Positions 1 through 7,573 of a DNA stretch of 64,000 bases are shown piece by piece (positions within the stretch are counted from its first letter, which is position 1; each line of letters starts with the position of its first letter). Source of the DNA: Chishuiella changwenlii. GTDB taxonomy: Bacteria; Bacteroidota; Bacteroidia; Flavobacteriales; Weeksellaceae. The stretch lies in contig NZ_FRBH01000011.1 of assembly GCF_900142565.1 (NCBI RefSeq), positions 1 to 64,000 on the forward strand. The letters run 5' to 3'. The translations under genes and the position numbers were made by a program. The notes under the pieces are model-generated. The model had not been told where the DNA came from. It searched no databases and saw only the letters and a program-made list of their open reading frames with translations.

Positions 1-1
1 A

Positions 2-460
2 TATTCTTCATTAGCATTAACTCATTTTGACATTCTAATTAATACTGAACTTAAAATATATTTATCTTTACTTTTTGTCTATTTATTTTATGTTAATTGT
101 AATAAGATTATGTTATTATTTGTAGCAAAAATTAGCCCTGCGAGATATAAAGATTCCCAAAAACTTAAACCATATAATATTAAAGAAATTTCAGAATATT
201 TATTATCACAAGATAATCTTAAAATAATAATTTACACATTTAATTTTATTGCAATAATTTTTCTTAATGTTTATAATTTTCAAAATCTTGATTTTTGTGA
301 TAAAATTCCATTATTTGAAAAACCTATATTACAATCATTAGTATCTTTCATAGCATTTGACCGAGCAATAACTTTGTTTAAAGGATTAAAATTTAAACCT
401 TCAGAAATGTTTGAAAAGATATTAAATGGTATTAAAAACAAAAAAGAATCACTAAAATAA
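2..460 (+). CDS. 5'-truncated membrane protein, unknown
   Basis: The reading frame is open from base 2 to the stop at 460 with no in-frame stop, so the gene almost certainly begins before the window; the first ATG inside the window (110) is probably internal. The visible part is about 152 residues: a hydrophobic stretch just before and around codon 110, a short basic loop, a strong hydrophobic segment near residues 75-95 (IIIYTFNFIAIIFLNV) and a lysine-rich C terminus. I do not recognise a family. It looks like the C-terminal part of a small membrane protein with two or three transmembrane helices. It shares an AT-rich accessory edge with the HEPN-like gene downstream. Confidence 0.55.
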   Translation, partial: YSSLALTHFDILINTELKIYLSLLFVYLFYVNCNKIMLLFVAKISPARYKDSQKLKPYNIKEISEYLLSQDNLKIIIYTFNFIAIIFLNVYNFQNLDFCDKIPLFEKPILQSLVSFIAFDRAITLFKGLKFKPSEMFEKILNGIKNKKESLK

Positions 461-537
461 AAAACATCAGCTAATAACTAAGCTTTCGTCTTGCTCGTAG
501 AACAAAATTATGGTATAATAATAACAATAATTTATAT

Positions 538-573
538 AACCTCTCTAAATGTTTTTAGCGAGGTTTTATATTT
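538..573 (+). terminator. Stem-loop after the truncated membrane gene
   Basis: AACCTC (538-543) pairs with GAGGTT (560-565) and is followed by a T-rich tract. It resembles the palindrome at 1386-1421 behind the next gene in sequence and in its flanks. Confidence 0.45.
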
Positions 574-696
574 TCACACAACAAGTTATACAATTTAGTT
601 TTGTTTGTATATTTGGGTATAATTTCACGAAAATAGATATAGCTAATTTTTTACGAAAAATTATTTTTATTTCGTAAAAAATGATAATAGTAATTA

Positions 697-1314
697 ATGA
701 AAGAATTCTCGAATAATTCGCCAAGATATTTTGTTGTTGAAATGTCTGTAAAAATTGAGCACTACATAAATTCAATTGTTGCTCTTATACTGGGTGTTAA
801 ATTTAGAAATACCAAATCTTTCGGTAATTCAAATGAAGCATTAAGTTTTAATGCAAAAGCAAATTTACTTTTAGATTTAGAATATCTTGAAAAGAATGAT
901 CGTATCAAATTTCAAATATTTATGGAAATAAGAAACAAATTTGCTCATCTGTATGAAATTGACACTTTTGAGAAATGCTTTGAGCTGACGAGAAACTATA
1001 ATAAGCTTTTAAAAATTTACGAAATTGATGAAAAAGGTAATTCGCTAGAAGAAGATATGAATTATATGTTCATTTGTCTTTCTTTAGATATAACTTCTAT
1101 TTTAAAAGCAATAGAAGAAAGAATACTAAATGAAATGTCAAAAAAATTTACACAACGCAGATTTACAGAGGAAGTTTATAAAAAAAATATAGAATATTTT
1201 AAGGAACATCCAGAAAATAAAGAAAGCGTTAATCATTTCATAGAATTTATAAAAAACATCATACTTAATGAAGTTGATGAGAAAATTAAAAACAAAGAAA
1301 ATCCGCACATATAG
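697..1314 (+). CDS. HEPN/MltR-like helical protein
   Basis: This 205-residue soluble protein is predicted to be mainly helical. Around residues 77-82 it carries R-N-K-F-A-H, an R-N-x3-H motif (RX4H) of the kind found in HEPN-fold RNases and in MltR/DUF4145-like proteins. That motif is the only strong family clue; overall similarity to MltR (mannitol repressor) or to HEPN toxins is inferred. The ATG at 697 follows an in-frame stop nearby. No obvious antitoxin (MNT-type nucleotidyltransferase) lies next to it in the window, so a toxin role is not supported. Neighbours are a truncated membrane gene upstream and about 480 gene-free bases downstream. Confidence 0.6.
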   Translation: MKEFSNNSPRYFVVEMSVKIEHYINSIVALILGVKFRNTKSFGNSNEALSFNAKANLLLDLEYLEKNDRIKFQIFMEIRNKFAHLYEIDTFEKCFELTRNYNKLLKIYEIDEKGNSLEEDMNYMFICLSLDITSILKAIEERILNEMSKKFTQRRFTEEVYKKNIEYFKEHPENKESVNHFIEFIKNIILNEVDEKIKNKENPHI

Positions 1315-1385
1315 ACACTATTGCTAACATCAATAAATGTTTCGCAACTCCAATTTTAGGTACAAAAACACAAAATAGTATAAAT

Positions 1386-1421
1386 AATAACCTCTTTAAA
1401 AGCGATTTTATAGAGGTTATT
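1386..1421 (+). terminator. Palindrome behind the HEPN-like gene
   Basis: AATAACCTCT (1386-1395) pairs perfectly over 10 bp with AGAGGTTATT (1412-1421) and is followed by a T-rich tract. It can serve as the terminator of the HEPN-like gene and is related to the stem-loop at 538-573. Confidence 0.5.
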
Positions 1422-1626
1422 TGTTTTACACAATATGGCATACCTCTTGTTTTATTATCAATATTTCTTAGTTGCATAATAGCCAGTTTCATCGGGGTTT
1501 GTTCAAGTGTCCTTCGACAATGGTTTGAGAAAAAGTATGTTTTGTAGAACAACAGTCGAACAACGGTCGAAGGATTATCGAAGAAGATACATCAAAAAAT
1601 ACATTTTTGTTAGTCTACTATTTTTT

Positions 1627-1664
1627 GCGTTAGACCTCCCCAGCTAACGCGAGCATCTTGCTCG
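1627..1664. repeat. Two consecutive hairpins
   Basis: GCGTTAG (1627-1633) pairs with CTAACGC (1644-1650). CGAGCA (1650-1655) then pairs with TGCTCG (1659-1664) across a three-base loop. Part of the second unit (CAGCTAA followed by TCTTGCTCGT) recurs in degenerate form at about 468-498, just after the first gene of the window. Confidence 0.55.
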
Positions 1665-1760
1665 TTATTCTAAGAAAATCTTATATGCTCCGCATCTATT
1701 TTTTTGTTTTTCCTTTCAGTTTTATGAAAATAAAATTTTCAACAACCTCAGAAAAAACAA

Positions 1761-1790
1761 AAAACCCAACAGATTGCTCTATTGGGTTTT
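1761..1790 (-). terminator. Terminator of tRNA-Ser
   Basis: AAAACCCAA and TTGGGTTTT form a stem just downstream of tRNA-Ser on the minus strand; the A-rich run at 1752-1764 is the U tract of the transcript. Confidence 0.75.
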
Positions 1791-1795
1791 CTTAG

Positions 1796-1880
1796 CGGAG
1801 AGTGAGGGATTCGAACCCCCGGAGGTGTGACCCTCAACAGTTTTCAAGACTGCCGCATTCGACCACTCTGCCAACTCTCC
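1796..1880 (-). tRNA. tRNA-Ser(TGA)
   Basis: Read on the minus strand, the acceptor halves GGAGAGT and ACTCTCC pair with discriminator G. The anticodon loop is CTTGAAA (anticodon TGA), a long variable arm is present as expected for a class II tRNA, and the T arm contains GGTTCGAATCC. CCA is not encoded. The gene is 85 nt long, with a strong promoter upstream and a hairpin terminator downstream, so it is a single-gene transcription unit. Confidence 0.96.
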
Positions 1881-1911
1881 TGTAACACCGCTTATATCGG
1901 TATTGCGAGTG

Positions 1912-1942
1912 CAAATATAGAATGTTATTTCGAATTTCCAAA
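1912..1942 (-). promoter_or_regulatory. Promoter of tRNA-Ser
   Basis: On the minus strand TTTG (1942-1939) is followed after exactly 19 bases by TATATTTG (1919-1912), a perfect match to the Bacteroidota primary sigma factor consensus TTTG-N19-TAnnTTTG. It lies about 30 bases upstream of the tRNA 5' end. Confidence 0.8.
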
Positions 1943-2043
1943 CGATGATTTAAAGTTTTTTTAACTTAAAAACATAGTTTACTCATTTTCAAATATATAT
2001 TTTCAATATTTTTTACATTATTATTTAAATAATAACCTCAACT

Positions 2044-2451
2044 CTACTTTATAACCTCTAATGCAAGCTGAATAAAGAAACCTATTGTAAAAAAGATTGC
2101 AGAAAATTTAAGTAATGTAAAACGAAAACTATCATTCAAGATTAATTTATCCATTAATGGCTTCGAAATTTTTCTATCTAAAAGTTTTTCTATTCTCTTA
2201 GAAAAAAGCATTAAAACTAACATTACAACAACTATGGCTATAAGTGCAACCGTAGACTTAATAGAATGATAAAAAACAATACCCGAAATCATTCCTGATA
2301 TTCCTAAAATAACTTGCGGAAGTTTATTAATTGTATTGCGGATTAATGTTTCTGTTTTCTTTAACCAATCTGCTCCTAATACTTCTGGTGCAGCTATCCA
2401 AAAAGAGCAAAATTGTAAAATAAGACTTAGTAGTGTAAAAAATTTTATCAT
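2044..2451 (-). CDS. Small inner-membrane protein, unknown
   Basis: This 135-residue protein has four hydrophobic segments, at about residues 3-20, 46-64, 67-84 and 113-132, with a basic loop (SKRIEKLLDRK) between the third and fourth. I recognise no family or catalytic motif. It is read from the minus strand and ends about 160 bases before tRNA-Ser. The yebC terminator lies upstream of it, so it is probably transcribed on its own. The function is unknown. Confidence 0.7.
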   Translation of the reverse strand: MIKFFTLLSLILQFCSFWIAAPEVLGADWLKKTETLIRNTINKLPQVILGISGMISGIVFYHSIKSTVALIAIVVVMLVLMLFSKRIEKLLDRKISKPLMDKLILNDSFRFTLLKFSAIFFTIGFFIQLALEVIK

Positions 2452-2483
2452 ATAACGGTTAACTATTTTAAATCCTATTAAAT

Positions 2484-2515
2484 ATAAAAAAAACCGCTCA
2501 AAATTTGAACGGTTT
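2484..2515 (-). terminator. Terminator of yebC
   Basis: AAACCG and CGGTTT form a stem extended by TCAAA/TTTGA with one mismatch. The A-run at 2484-2493 is the U tract on the minus strand. Confidence 0.7.
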
Positions 2516-2550
2516 ACACTATATAGTTTTTTATTTTAGAATTGGAGTTT

Positions 2551-3282
2551 CTATTCTTCCTCCTCTTCGTCTTCTACCATTGTATGATAAACATTGTTAA
2601 CATCATCATCTTCATCAAATTTTTCTAATAATTTTTCGATGTCAGCTTTTTGTTCTTCTGTTAACTCTTTTGTTGTTTGTGGTATTCTTTCAAAATCAGA
2701 AGAAATAATCTCAAATCCTCCTTCTTCTAAAGATTTAAAGATTGTTCCATAATTTTCGAAAGGTGCAATTAAAACAATTCCATCCTCATCTTCAAAAATT
2801 TCTTCAACACCAAAATCAATCATCTCAAATTCTAATTCTTCGATGTCTGCTCCTTCTGGTTTCTGAATTTTGAAATTACAAATATGATCAAACATAAACT
2901 CTACAGAACCTTGTGTACCTAATTGTCCATTAGATTTGCTAAAGTACGAACGTACATTAGCTACAGTACGGTTATTATTGTTTGTAGAAGTTTCAACTAA
3001 AATAGCAATTCCATGAGGTCCATAACCTTCAAAAATTACTTCTTTATAGTTTTCAGTATTTTTATCTGATGCTTTTTTTATTGCGCGCTCAATATTATCC
3101 TTCGGCATATTTGCCGCTTTGGCATTCTGAATTACAGCACGAAGTTGAGAATTTGAATGCGGATCTGGGCCACCGGCTTTTACAGCCATTACGATATCTT
3201 TCCCAATTTTAGTAAACGCTTTAGACATTGCTGCCCAACGTTTCATTTTACGTCCTTTTCTAAATTCAAATGCTCTTCCCAT
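2551..3282 (-). CDS. yebC: YebC/TACO1-family protein
   Basis: This is a full-length (243 aa) DUF28 protein. It begins with the family hallmark MGRAFEFRKGRK, followed by KAGGPDPHSNSQLR and the IERAIKKAS region, then the two alpha/beta domains. It ends in a very acidic tail (VEDEEEEE). The family was long annotated as a transcriptional regulator; more recent work on YebC and mitochondrial TACO1 points to helping ribosomes translate proline-rich stretches. It is a single-gene unit with a terminator just downstream. Confidence 0.95.
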   Translation of the reverse strand: MGRAFEFRKGRKMKRWAAMSKAFTKIGKDIVMAVKAGGPDPHSNSQLRAVIQNAKAANMPKDNIERAIKKASDKNTENYKEVIFEGYGPHGIAILVETSTNNNNRTVANVRSYFSKSNGQLGTQGSVEFMFDHICNFKIQKPEGADIEELEFEMIDFGVEEIFEDEDGIVLIAPFENYGTIFKSLEEGGFEIISSDFERIPQTTKELTEEQKADIEKLLEKFDEDDDVNNVYHTMVEDEEEEE

Positions 3283-3322
3283 TTTTACTTGTTTTTACAG
3301 AATGCAAATTTATTCATAAAAC

Positions 3323-3355
3323 AAAAAAAATCCAAGAACTATGCCCTTGGATTTT
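3323..3355 (-). terminator. Terminator of the M3 peptidase gene
   Basis: AAAATCCAAG (3327-3336) pairs perfectly with CTTGGATTTT (3346-3355); the A-run 3323-3330 gives the U tract on the minus strand. Confidence 0.8.
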
Positions 3356-3380
3356 AATTTGATTTTATATTTTTCTGGAT

Positions 3381-5489
3381 TTATTTTAATCCATGATATT
3401 TTAACATTGGTTCTATAGAAGGTTCCTTTCCTCTAAAGTTTTTATAAATTACATTTAAATCGTCCGAATTTCCTTGCGAAAAAACTTTATCACGAAGAAT
3501 TTGTCCATTCTTACGTGTCATTCCTCCGTTTTCTAACGTCCATTGGTATGCATCATGATCTAACATTTCTGCCCAAATATATGCAAAGTAACCTGCTGCA
3601 TATCCTCCACCAAAAATATGGCTAAAATAAGATGAACGGTAACGTGGTGGAACCTGTGGTAAATTTGTTTTATTATCAATTAAAGCTTGTTTCTCAAATT
3701 CATCTACAGAAGTAATATTTGCATCAACATTTACTGTATGCCAAGACAAATCTAAAGAGGCTGCAGAAAGTAATTCTGTTAAACTATATCCTTTATTAAA
3801 ATTCGCTGCTTTCTTCATTTTTGCAACCAATTCATCTGGGATAACTTGATTTGTTTGATAATGTTTCGCGTAATTTTTTAAGATAGAAGGCTCTGTTGCA
3901 TAATGCTCATGAAACTGAGACGGGAATTCAACAAAATCTCTCGAAACGCTTGTTCCAGATAAAGTTGGATATTTCTGATTAGCAAAAAATCCATGTAATG
4001 CATGTCCAAATTCGTGAAAAGTTGTAATTACATCATCATAAGAAATTAAAGCTGGTTGTCCATTTGCAGGTTTAGTATAATTTCCTACATTATAAATAAC
4101 TGGTTTTGTTCCAAATAAATGAGACTGTTCTACAAGGTTGCTCATCCAAGCTCCTCCTTGTTTTGTATCTCTTTTAAAATAATCTGTATAAAATAATCCT
4201 AATTGAGAACCATCTTCATTAAACAGCTCATATACTTTTACATCTTCATTCCAAACAGGGATATCAGTACGTTTTTTAAATGAAATTCCGTACAATTGTT
4301 TCGCCATGTAGAAAACACCATTTTCTACAACAGAATCTAAAACAAAATATGGTTTCATTGCACTTTCGTCAATATCATATTTTTCTTTACGAACTTTCTC
4401 TGCATAAAAATTCCAATCTGCTGCAGTTAAAGTATTCGCCGAGTTTTCTTTTTTTGCTAAAGCTTCAAATTCTTTTGCATCTTTATTTGCCATTGCTGTT
4501 GCAGCAGGAATCATTTGATTTAAAAGTTTTTTTGCTGCTGTAGGATTTTGTGCCATCTGATCTTGTAAATTCCATTCAGCATAATTATTAAATCCTAACA
4601 ATTTCGCTTTTTCAGCACGTTTTTTCACTAAAGTAAGAATAGTAGCACGCGTATCGTTTTCATCTTTCTTTTCTGTTCTAATCCAAGCTGCATCAAATAA
4701 CTTTTTTCTAGATGCTTTACTTGTCATATTTTGTAATTCTGGCTGTTGTGTTGTATTCAACAAACTCACCAAATATGTACCATCTGCTTGTTTAAAAGAT
4801 TCTAAATCAGCATCGCTTAACCCTACTAATTCTTCTTTAGAAAAAGCAACTCCACCAGCTTTTGTTCCTTTTAATAATTGATTAGAAAATTTTGTTTCCA
4901 AAGAAGCAATCTCTCCATTCAATTTCTTTAATTCTTCTTTTTGCGCTGATGATAAATTAGCTCCTGCAAGTTCAAATTTTTGATAATATACATCTAATAA
5001 TCGTGCAGATTCTTTGTCTAAATTTAAAGTACTCTTAGCATCATGCAATGCTTTTACTCTTTTAAAAAGTTGATCGTTTAAATAAATAGCATCACTATGT
5101 GCAGCAAATTTTGGAGATAGCTCCTCTTCTACCGCTTGCAATGTTTCATTTGTATCTGCTCCTGTTAATAAACCAAAAACATGACTTACTCTTGCTAATA
5201 ATTGACCAGATTTTTCCATCTCAACCAATGTATTTTCAAAGGTTGGTTTTGCCGAATTATTCGCTATTTTTTCAATTTCAGCCAATTGCTCTACCATTCC
5301 TTGTAATAAAGCAGGTTTAAAGTCTTCACTTTTTATTTTAGAAAAATCTGCTGTATGATAAGGTAATTTACTTTCGCTGAAAAATGGATTTTGATTATTC
5401 CACATTGGATTTGATGTTTTTTGACTACAAGAAGTTGCTAAAATAGATGAGCCAAGCAACATTCCGTAAAATAATTTATTGTTAAACAT
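3381..5489 (-). CDS. dcp: M3 family peptidyl-dipeptidase, lipoprotein
   Basis: This 702-residue zinc metallopeptidase belongs to the M3A (thimet oligopeptidase/Dcp) family. The catalytic HEFGH lies near residue 490, with the third zinc ligand in the FVEFPSQ segment about 25 residues later. A lipoprotein signal peptide (lipobox LATSC, Cys near residue 21) suggests an envelope-anchored enzyme that trims short peptides. The length fits the family. It starts at an ATG at 5489 and is followed by a clear terminator. An RNA-like element and a palindromic repeat lie in the gap upstream. Confidence 0.93.
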   Translation of the reverse strand: MFNNKLFYGMLLGSSILATSCSQKTSNPMWNNQNPFFSESKLPYHTADFSKIKSEDFKPALLQGMVEQLAEIEKIANNSAKPTFENTLVEMEKSGQLLARVSHVFGLLTGADTNETLQAVEEELSPKFAAHSDAIYLNDQLFKRVKALHDAKSTLNLDKESARLLDVYYQKFELAGANLSSAQKEELKKLNGEIASLETKFSNQLLKGTKAGGVAFSKEELVGLSDADLESFKQADGTYLVSLLNTTQQPELQNMTSKASRKKLFDAAWIRTEKKDENDTRATILTLVKKRAEKAKLLGFNNYAEWNLQDQMAQNPTAAKKLLNQMIPAATAMANKDAKEFEALAKKENSANTLTAADWNFYAEKVRKEKYDIDESAMKPYFVLDSVVENGVFYMAKQLYGISFKKRTDIPVWNEDVKVYELFNEDGSQLGLFYTDYFKRDTKQGGAWMSNLVEQSHLFGTKPVIYNVGNYTKPANGQPALISYDDVITTFHEFGHALHGFFANQKYPTLSGTSVSRDFVEFPSQFHEHYATEPSILKNYAKHYQTNQVIPDELVAKMKKAANFNKGYSLTELLSAASLDLSWHTVNVDANITSVDEFEKQALIDNKTNLPQVPPRYRSSYFSHIFGGGYAAGYFAYIWAEMLDHDAYQWTLENGGMTRKNGQILRDKVFSQGNSDDLNVIYKNFRGKEPSIEPMLKYHGLK

Positions 5490-5562
5490 TTTGTACGTTT
5501 TTATAACTGAACGAATTTAAGGTTTAAAATCTTAAATTTCAAATAAGACTTATTTTTACTTT

Positions 5563-5650
5563 GGGCGTTCCCTTCGGTCGGGTCTTCCGCTATATCTTTT
5601 ACTTCGCTATTCGCTTCGTAAAAGGATGCCGCTTCACCCCCTAACGCTAT
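5563..5650 (-). ncRNA. Candidate structured RNA or RNA-like repeat
   Basis: The GC content is locally much higher than in the surroundings. Helices seen: GCGTT/AACGC (5565-5569 with 5643-5647) closing the element, CCC/GGG around TTCGGTC (5570-5582), and a 7-bp CTTTTAC/GTAAAAG stem (5596-5602 with 5618-5624). From memory, very similar 'ataGCGGAagacCCGACcgaaGGGaaCGCCC' segments occur in many flavobacterial intergenic regions, but I cannot verify this here. The strand is chosen because the element would lie in the leader of the minus-strand peptidase gene. It could instead be a dispersed repeat with no RNA function. Confidence 0.4.
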
Positions 5651-5703
5651 TATAAAAAGATAGACGAAACTTAAAAGTTTGATTTTTAAATGACGTTTAA
5701 AAA

Positions 5704-5827
5704 TGTCATTTCGAGTGAAATTCATTTAGAATTTTGTATCGAGAAATTGGACATTTTTAATAAATTTTGTCTTACTTCTCGATACAATTTTTCTCCATTT
5801 CATTTCGAAAAATCACTCGAAATGACA
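5704..5827. repeat. 124-bp palindromic (MITE-like) element
   Basis: It has perfect 14-bp terminal inverted repeats (TGTCATTTCGAGTG at 5704-5717 and its complement at 5814-5827) and a second, internal 12-bp perfect inverted repeat (TTGTATCGAGAA at 5734-5745, complement at 5776-5787). The whole can fold into one long hairpin. No ORF is inside. It looks like a dispersed intergenic repeat or a miniature inverted-repeat element. Confidence 0.65.
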
Positions 5828-6005
5828 AAATAAAAGACCTTAAATATTAGTTAATCAGAAATAGAAATAACATATCGACGGGCTTAATGTGACAAGCTTA
5901 AAATATATTTTTCATTTTTAGCTTTTCGGTTTTCATTTAGAAAATGGTTAACTTTGACGTTGATAAATGTGTTTGCATTTATTACAATCAATTAAATAAT
6001 ATACT

Positions 6006-6650
6006 TTGAATTTAGATTTAGAAGAACTAAAATATATTTTATCAGAAAGCGTAGAGCCACTTCCAGCATGGGATTCTCACGAAAAGCTTTCTCCTCCATA
6101 CAGAGATAAATTTGATTTAGAATTGGTAAAACGTACCAATCCAAAAAGTGCCTCTGTACTTATATTATTGTATCAAAACGAAAATGGTGAAATAGAATTT
6201 CCTGTAACAATGCGTGTTTCGTATGATGGCGCACATTCTCATCAATTTTCTTTACCTGGAGGACAGTTCGAAGAGCAAGATATTAGTTTCGACGAAACAG
6301 CAATTAGAGAAACTGTGGAAGAATTAGGTGTTGAATATGAAAATATTGAGATTATAAAACAGCTAAGCGAAATTTATATTCCACCAAGTAACTTTCTTGT
6401 TTATCCATACATTGGTGTTTATAATGGTGAGCCAGAATTTATGCCAGATATGCGAGAAGTACAATATGTTGTACCATTAGATTTAGAAGCTTTTGTTAAT
6501 GCAGATTACGAAGTTTTTGAACGCGAATTTTCTGGTCAAACAGTAGAAATACCTGGTTATAATATTGGTGATGACGAATATTTATGGGGTGCTACTGCAA
6601 TGATTTTAGAAGAATTTAAAGATTATATAAAAATCGTCTTAAATTTGTAA
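6006..6650 (+). CDS. Nudix hydrolase, CoA pyrophosphatase-like
   Basis: This 214-residue protein has the Nudix box near residues 85-110: PGG, then the core RETVEELGV (REUXEEXGU). The spacing between PGG and the core and the preceding region ending in SHQFSLPGG resemble the CoA/acyl-CoA pyrophosphatase branch (YeaB/NUDT7). It would cleave CoA or a related nucleotide diphosphate. The start is TTG at 6006: the frame closes at a TAA nine bases upstream and no ATG is available before the conserved part. Two collinear genes follow (acyltransferase after 19 bases, then mpl), suggesting an operon. Confidence 0.85.
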   Translation: MNLDLEELKYILSESVEPLPAWDSHEKLSPPYRDKFDLELVKRTNPKSASVLILLYQNENGEIEFPVTMRVSYDGAHSHQFSLPGGQFEEQDISFDETAIRETVEELGVEYENIEIIKQLSEIYIPPSNFLVYPYIGVYNGEPEFMPDMREVQYVVPLDLEAFVNADYEVFEREFSGQTVEIPGYNIGDDEYLWGATAMILEEFKDYIKIVLNL

Positions 6651-6669
6651 TACAAAATAATAAGAAAAC

Positions 6670-7554
6670 GTGTCTCAAAAAGCTAAAAAAAAGAACGCCT
6701 TTCGCGATTCATTTGGACATTTATATTTCCTGAAAAGAACCTTAATCTTTTTATTGGGATCATTTACGTATAATCGTTACAATGGTTTTAATAAACTGAA
6801 AGTTACTGGAACTAGAAATTTAGTTCATTTACCAAAACAAAATGTGTTATTTGTATCAAATCATCAGACTTATTTTGCTGATGTTTTTGCAATGTACCAT
6901 GTATTTTGTAGTGTTAAAAATGGATTCATCGATACAATCAAAAATCCTATTTACCTATTAAATCCTAAAATTGATTTTTATTACGTTGCTGCAGAAGAAA
7001 CAATGAAAGATAATCTTCTAACAAAACTTTTTGCTTATACTGGTGCTGTTACTGTAAAAAGAACATGGCGAGCTAAAGGTGAAAATGTAAACAGAAGAGT
7101 CGATCTTAACGAACTTAATAATATAGATAAGGCATTACAAAGTGGTTGGGTTGTTACATTTCCACAAGGAACAACAACTGCATTTGCTCCTGGAAGAAGA
7201 GGAACTGCACATTTAATAAAAAAGAATAAACCTATTGTAATACCTGTTGTTATTGATGGTTTCCGTAGAGCATTCGATAAAAAAGGTTTACGTATAAAAA
7301 AGCGTGGAATAAACGCTACTTTAACGTTTAAAGAGCCTTTAGAAATTGATTACGAAAACGATTCGAGCGATGCTATTATGCAAAAAATAATGCATTCTAT
7401 AGAACAAACACCAGAGTTTAACTTAGTTAGATCGATGGATGAAATTCTAGCAGAAAATAGCGAAAGATCATTAGACGATTATCTAAATGAAGATGATGAA
7501 GAATTTGATAACTTCGATGATATAGGATACGACGAAGAAAATAAAAAAGACTAA
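6670..7554 (+). CDS. plsC: PlsC-type lysophospholipid acyltransferase
   Basis: This 294-residue protein carries the acyltransferase motifs: NHQTYFAD at residues 64-71 (motif I) and FPQGT at 164-168 (motif III, usually FPEGT). The family transfers an acyl chain to 1-acyl-glycerol-3-phosphate in phospholipid synthesis. Motif I reads H-x5-D rather than the textbook H-x4-D. The C-terminal 40 residues are strikingly acidic (DDEEFDNFDD). The start is GTG at 6670, 19 bases after the Nudix stop. It is probably co-transcribed with mpl, which begins 19 bases downstream. Confidence 0.85.
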   Translation: MSQKAKKKNAFRDSFGHLYFLKRTLIFLLGSFTYNRYNGFNKLKVTGTRNLVHLPKQNVLFVSNHQTYFADVFAMYHVFCSVKNGFIDTIKNPIYLLNPKIDFYYVAAEETMKDNLLTKLFAYTGAVTVKRTWRAKGENVNRRVDLNELNNIDKALQSGWVVTFPQGTTTAFAPGRRGTAHLIKKNKPIVIPVVIDGFRRAFDKKGLRIKKRGINATLTFKEPLEIDYENDSSDAIMQKIMHSIEQTPEFNLVRSMDEILAENSERSLDDYLNEDDEEFDNFDDIGYDEENKKD

Positions 7555-7573
7555 TAAAGATTACGAATAAAAA

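Larger units (their letters stand above)
1315..1760. other. Gene-free stretch rich in inverted repeats
   Basis: I see no credible gene here. The stretch holds a palindrome at 1386-1421, a 9-bp inverted repeat (TCCTTCGAC at 1510-1518 against 1566-1574) that contains a near-perfect direct repeat of ACAACRGTCGAA (1549-1560 and 1560-1571), and two consecutive hairpins at 1627-1664. Confidence 0.6.
5490..6005. other. Gene-free gap with structured repeats
   Basis: This 516-bp gap separates the divergent M3 peptidase and Nudix genes. It holds an RNA-like structured element (5563-5650), a long palindromic element (5704-5827) and, at about 5877-5900, a decayed copy of the 'cgacaggctcagcttgaca' dispersed repeat that is better preserved at 9068-9086. 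A 74-residue frame across 5501-5725 is best explained by the repeat and I do not call it a gene. Confidence 0.6.

Noticed and set aside
1286-1552. An 88-residue minus-strand frame after the HEPN-like gene
   Set aside because: It overlaps the end of a real gene and a strong palindrome and has no recognisable family.
5501-5725. A 74-residue frame upstream of the M3 peptidase gene
   Set aside because: It lies across the structured RNA-like element and the palindromic repeat, and its composition is explained by those repeats.
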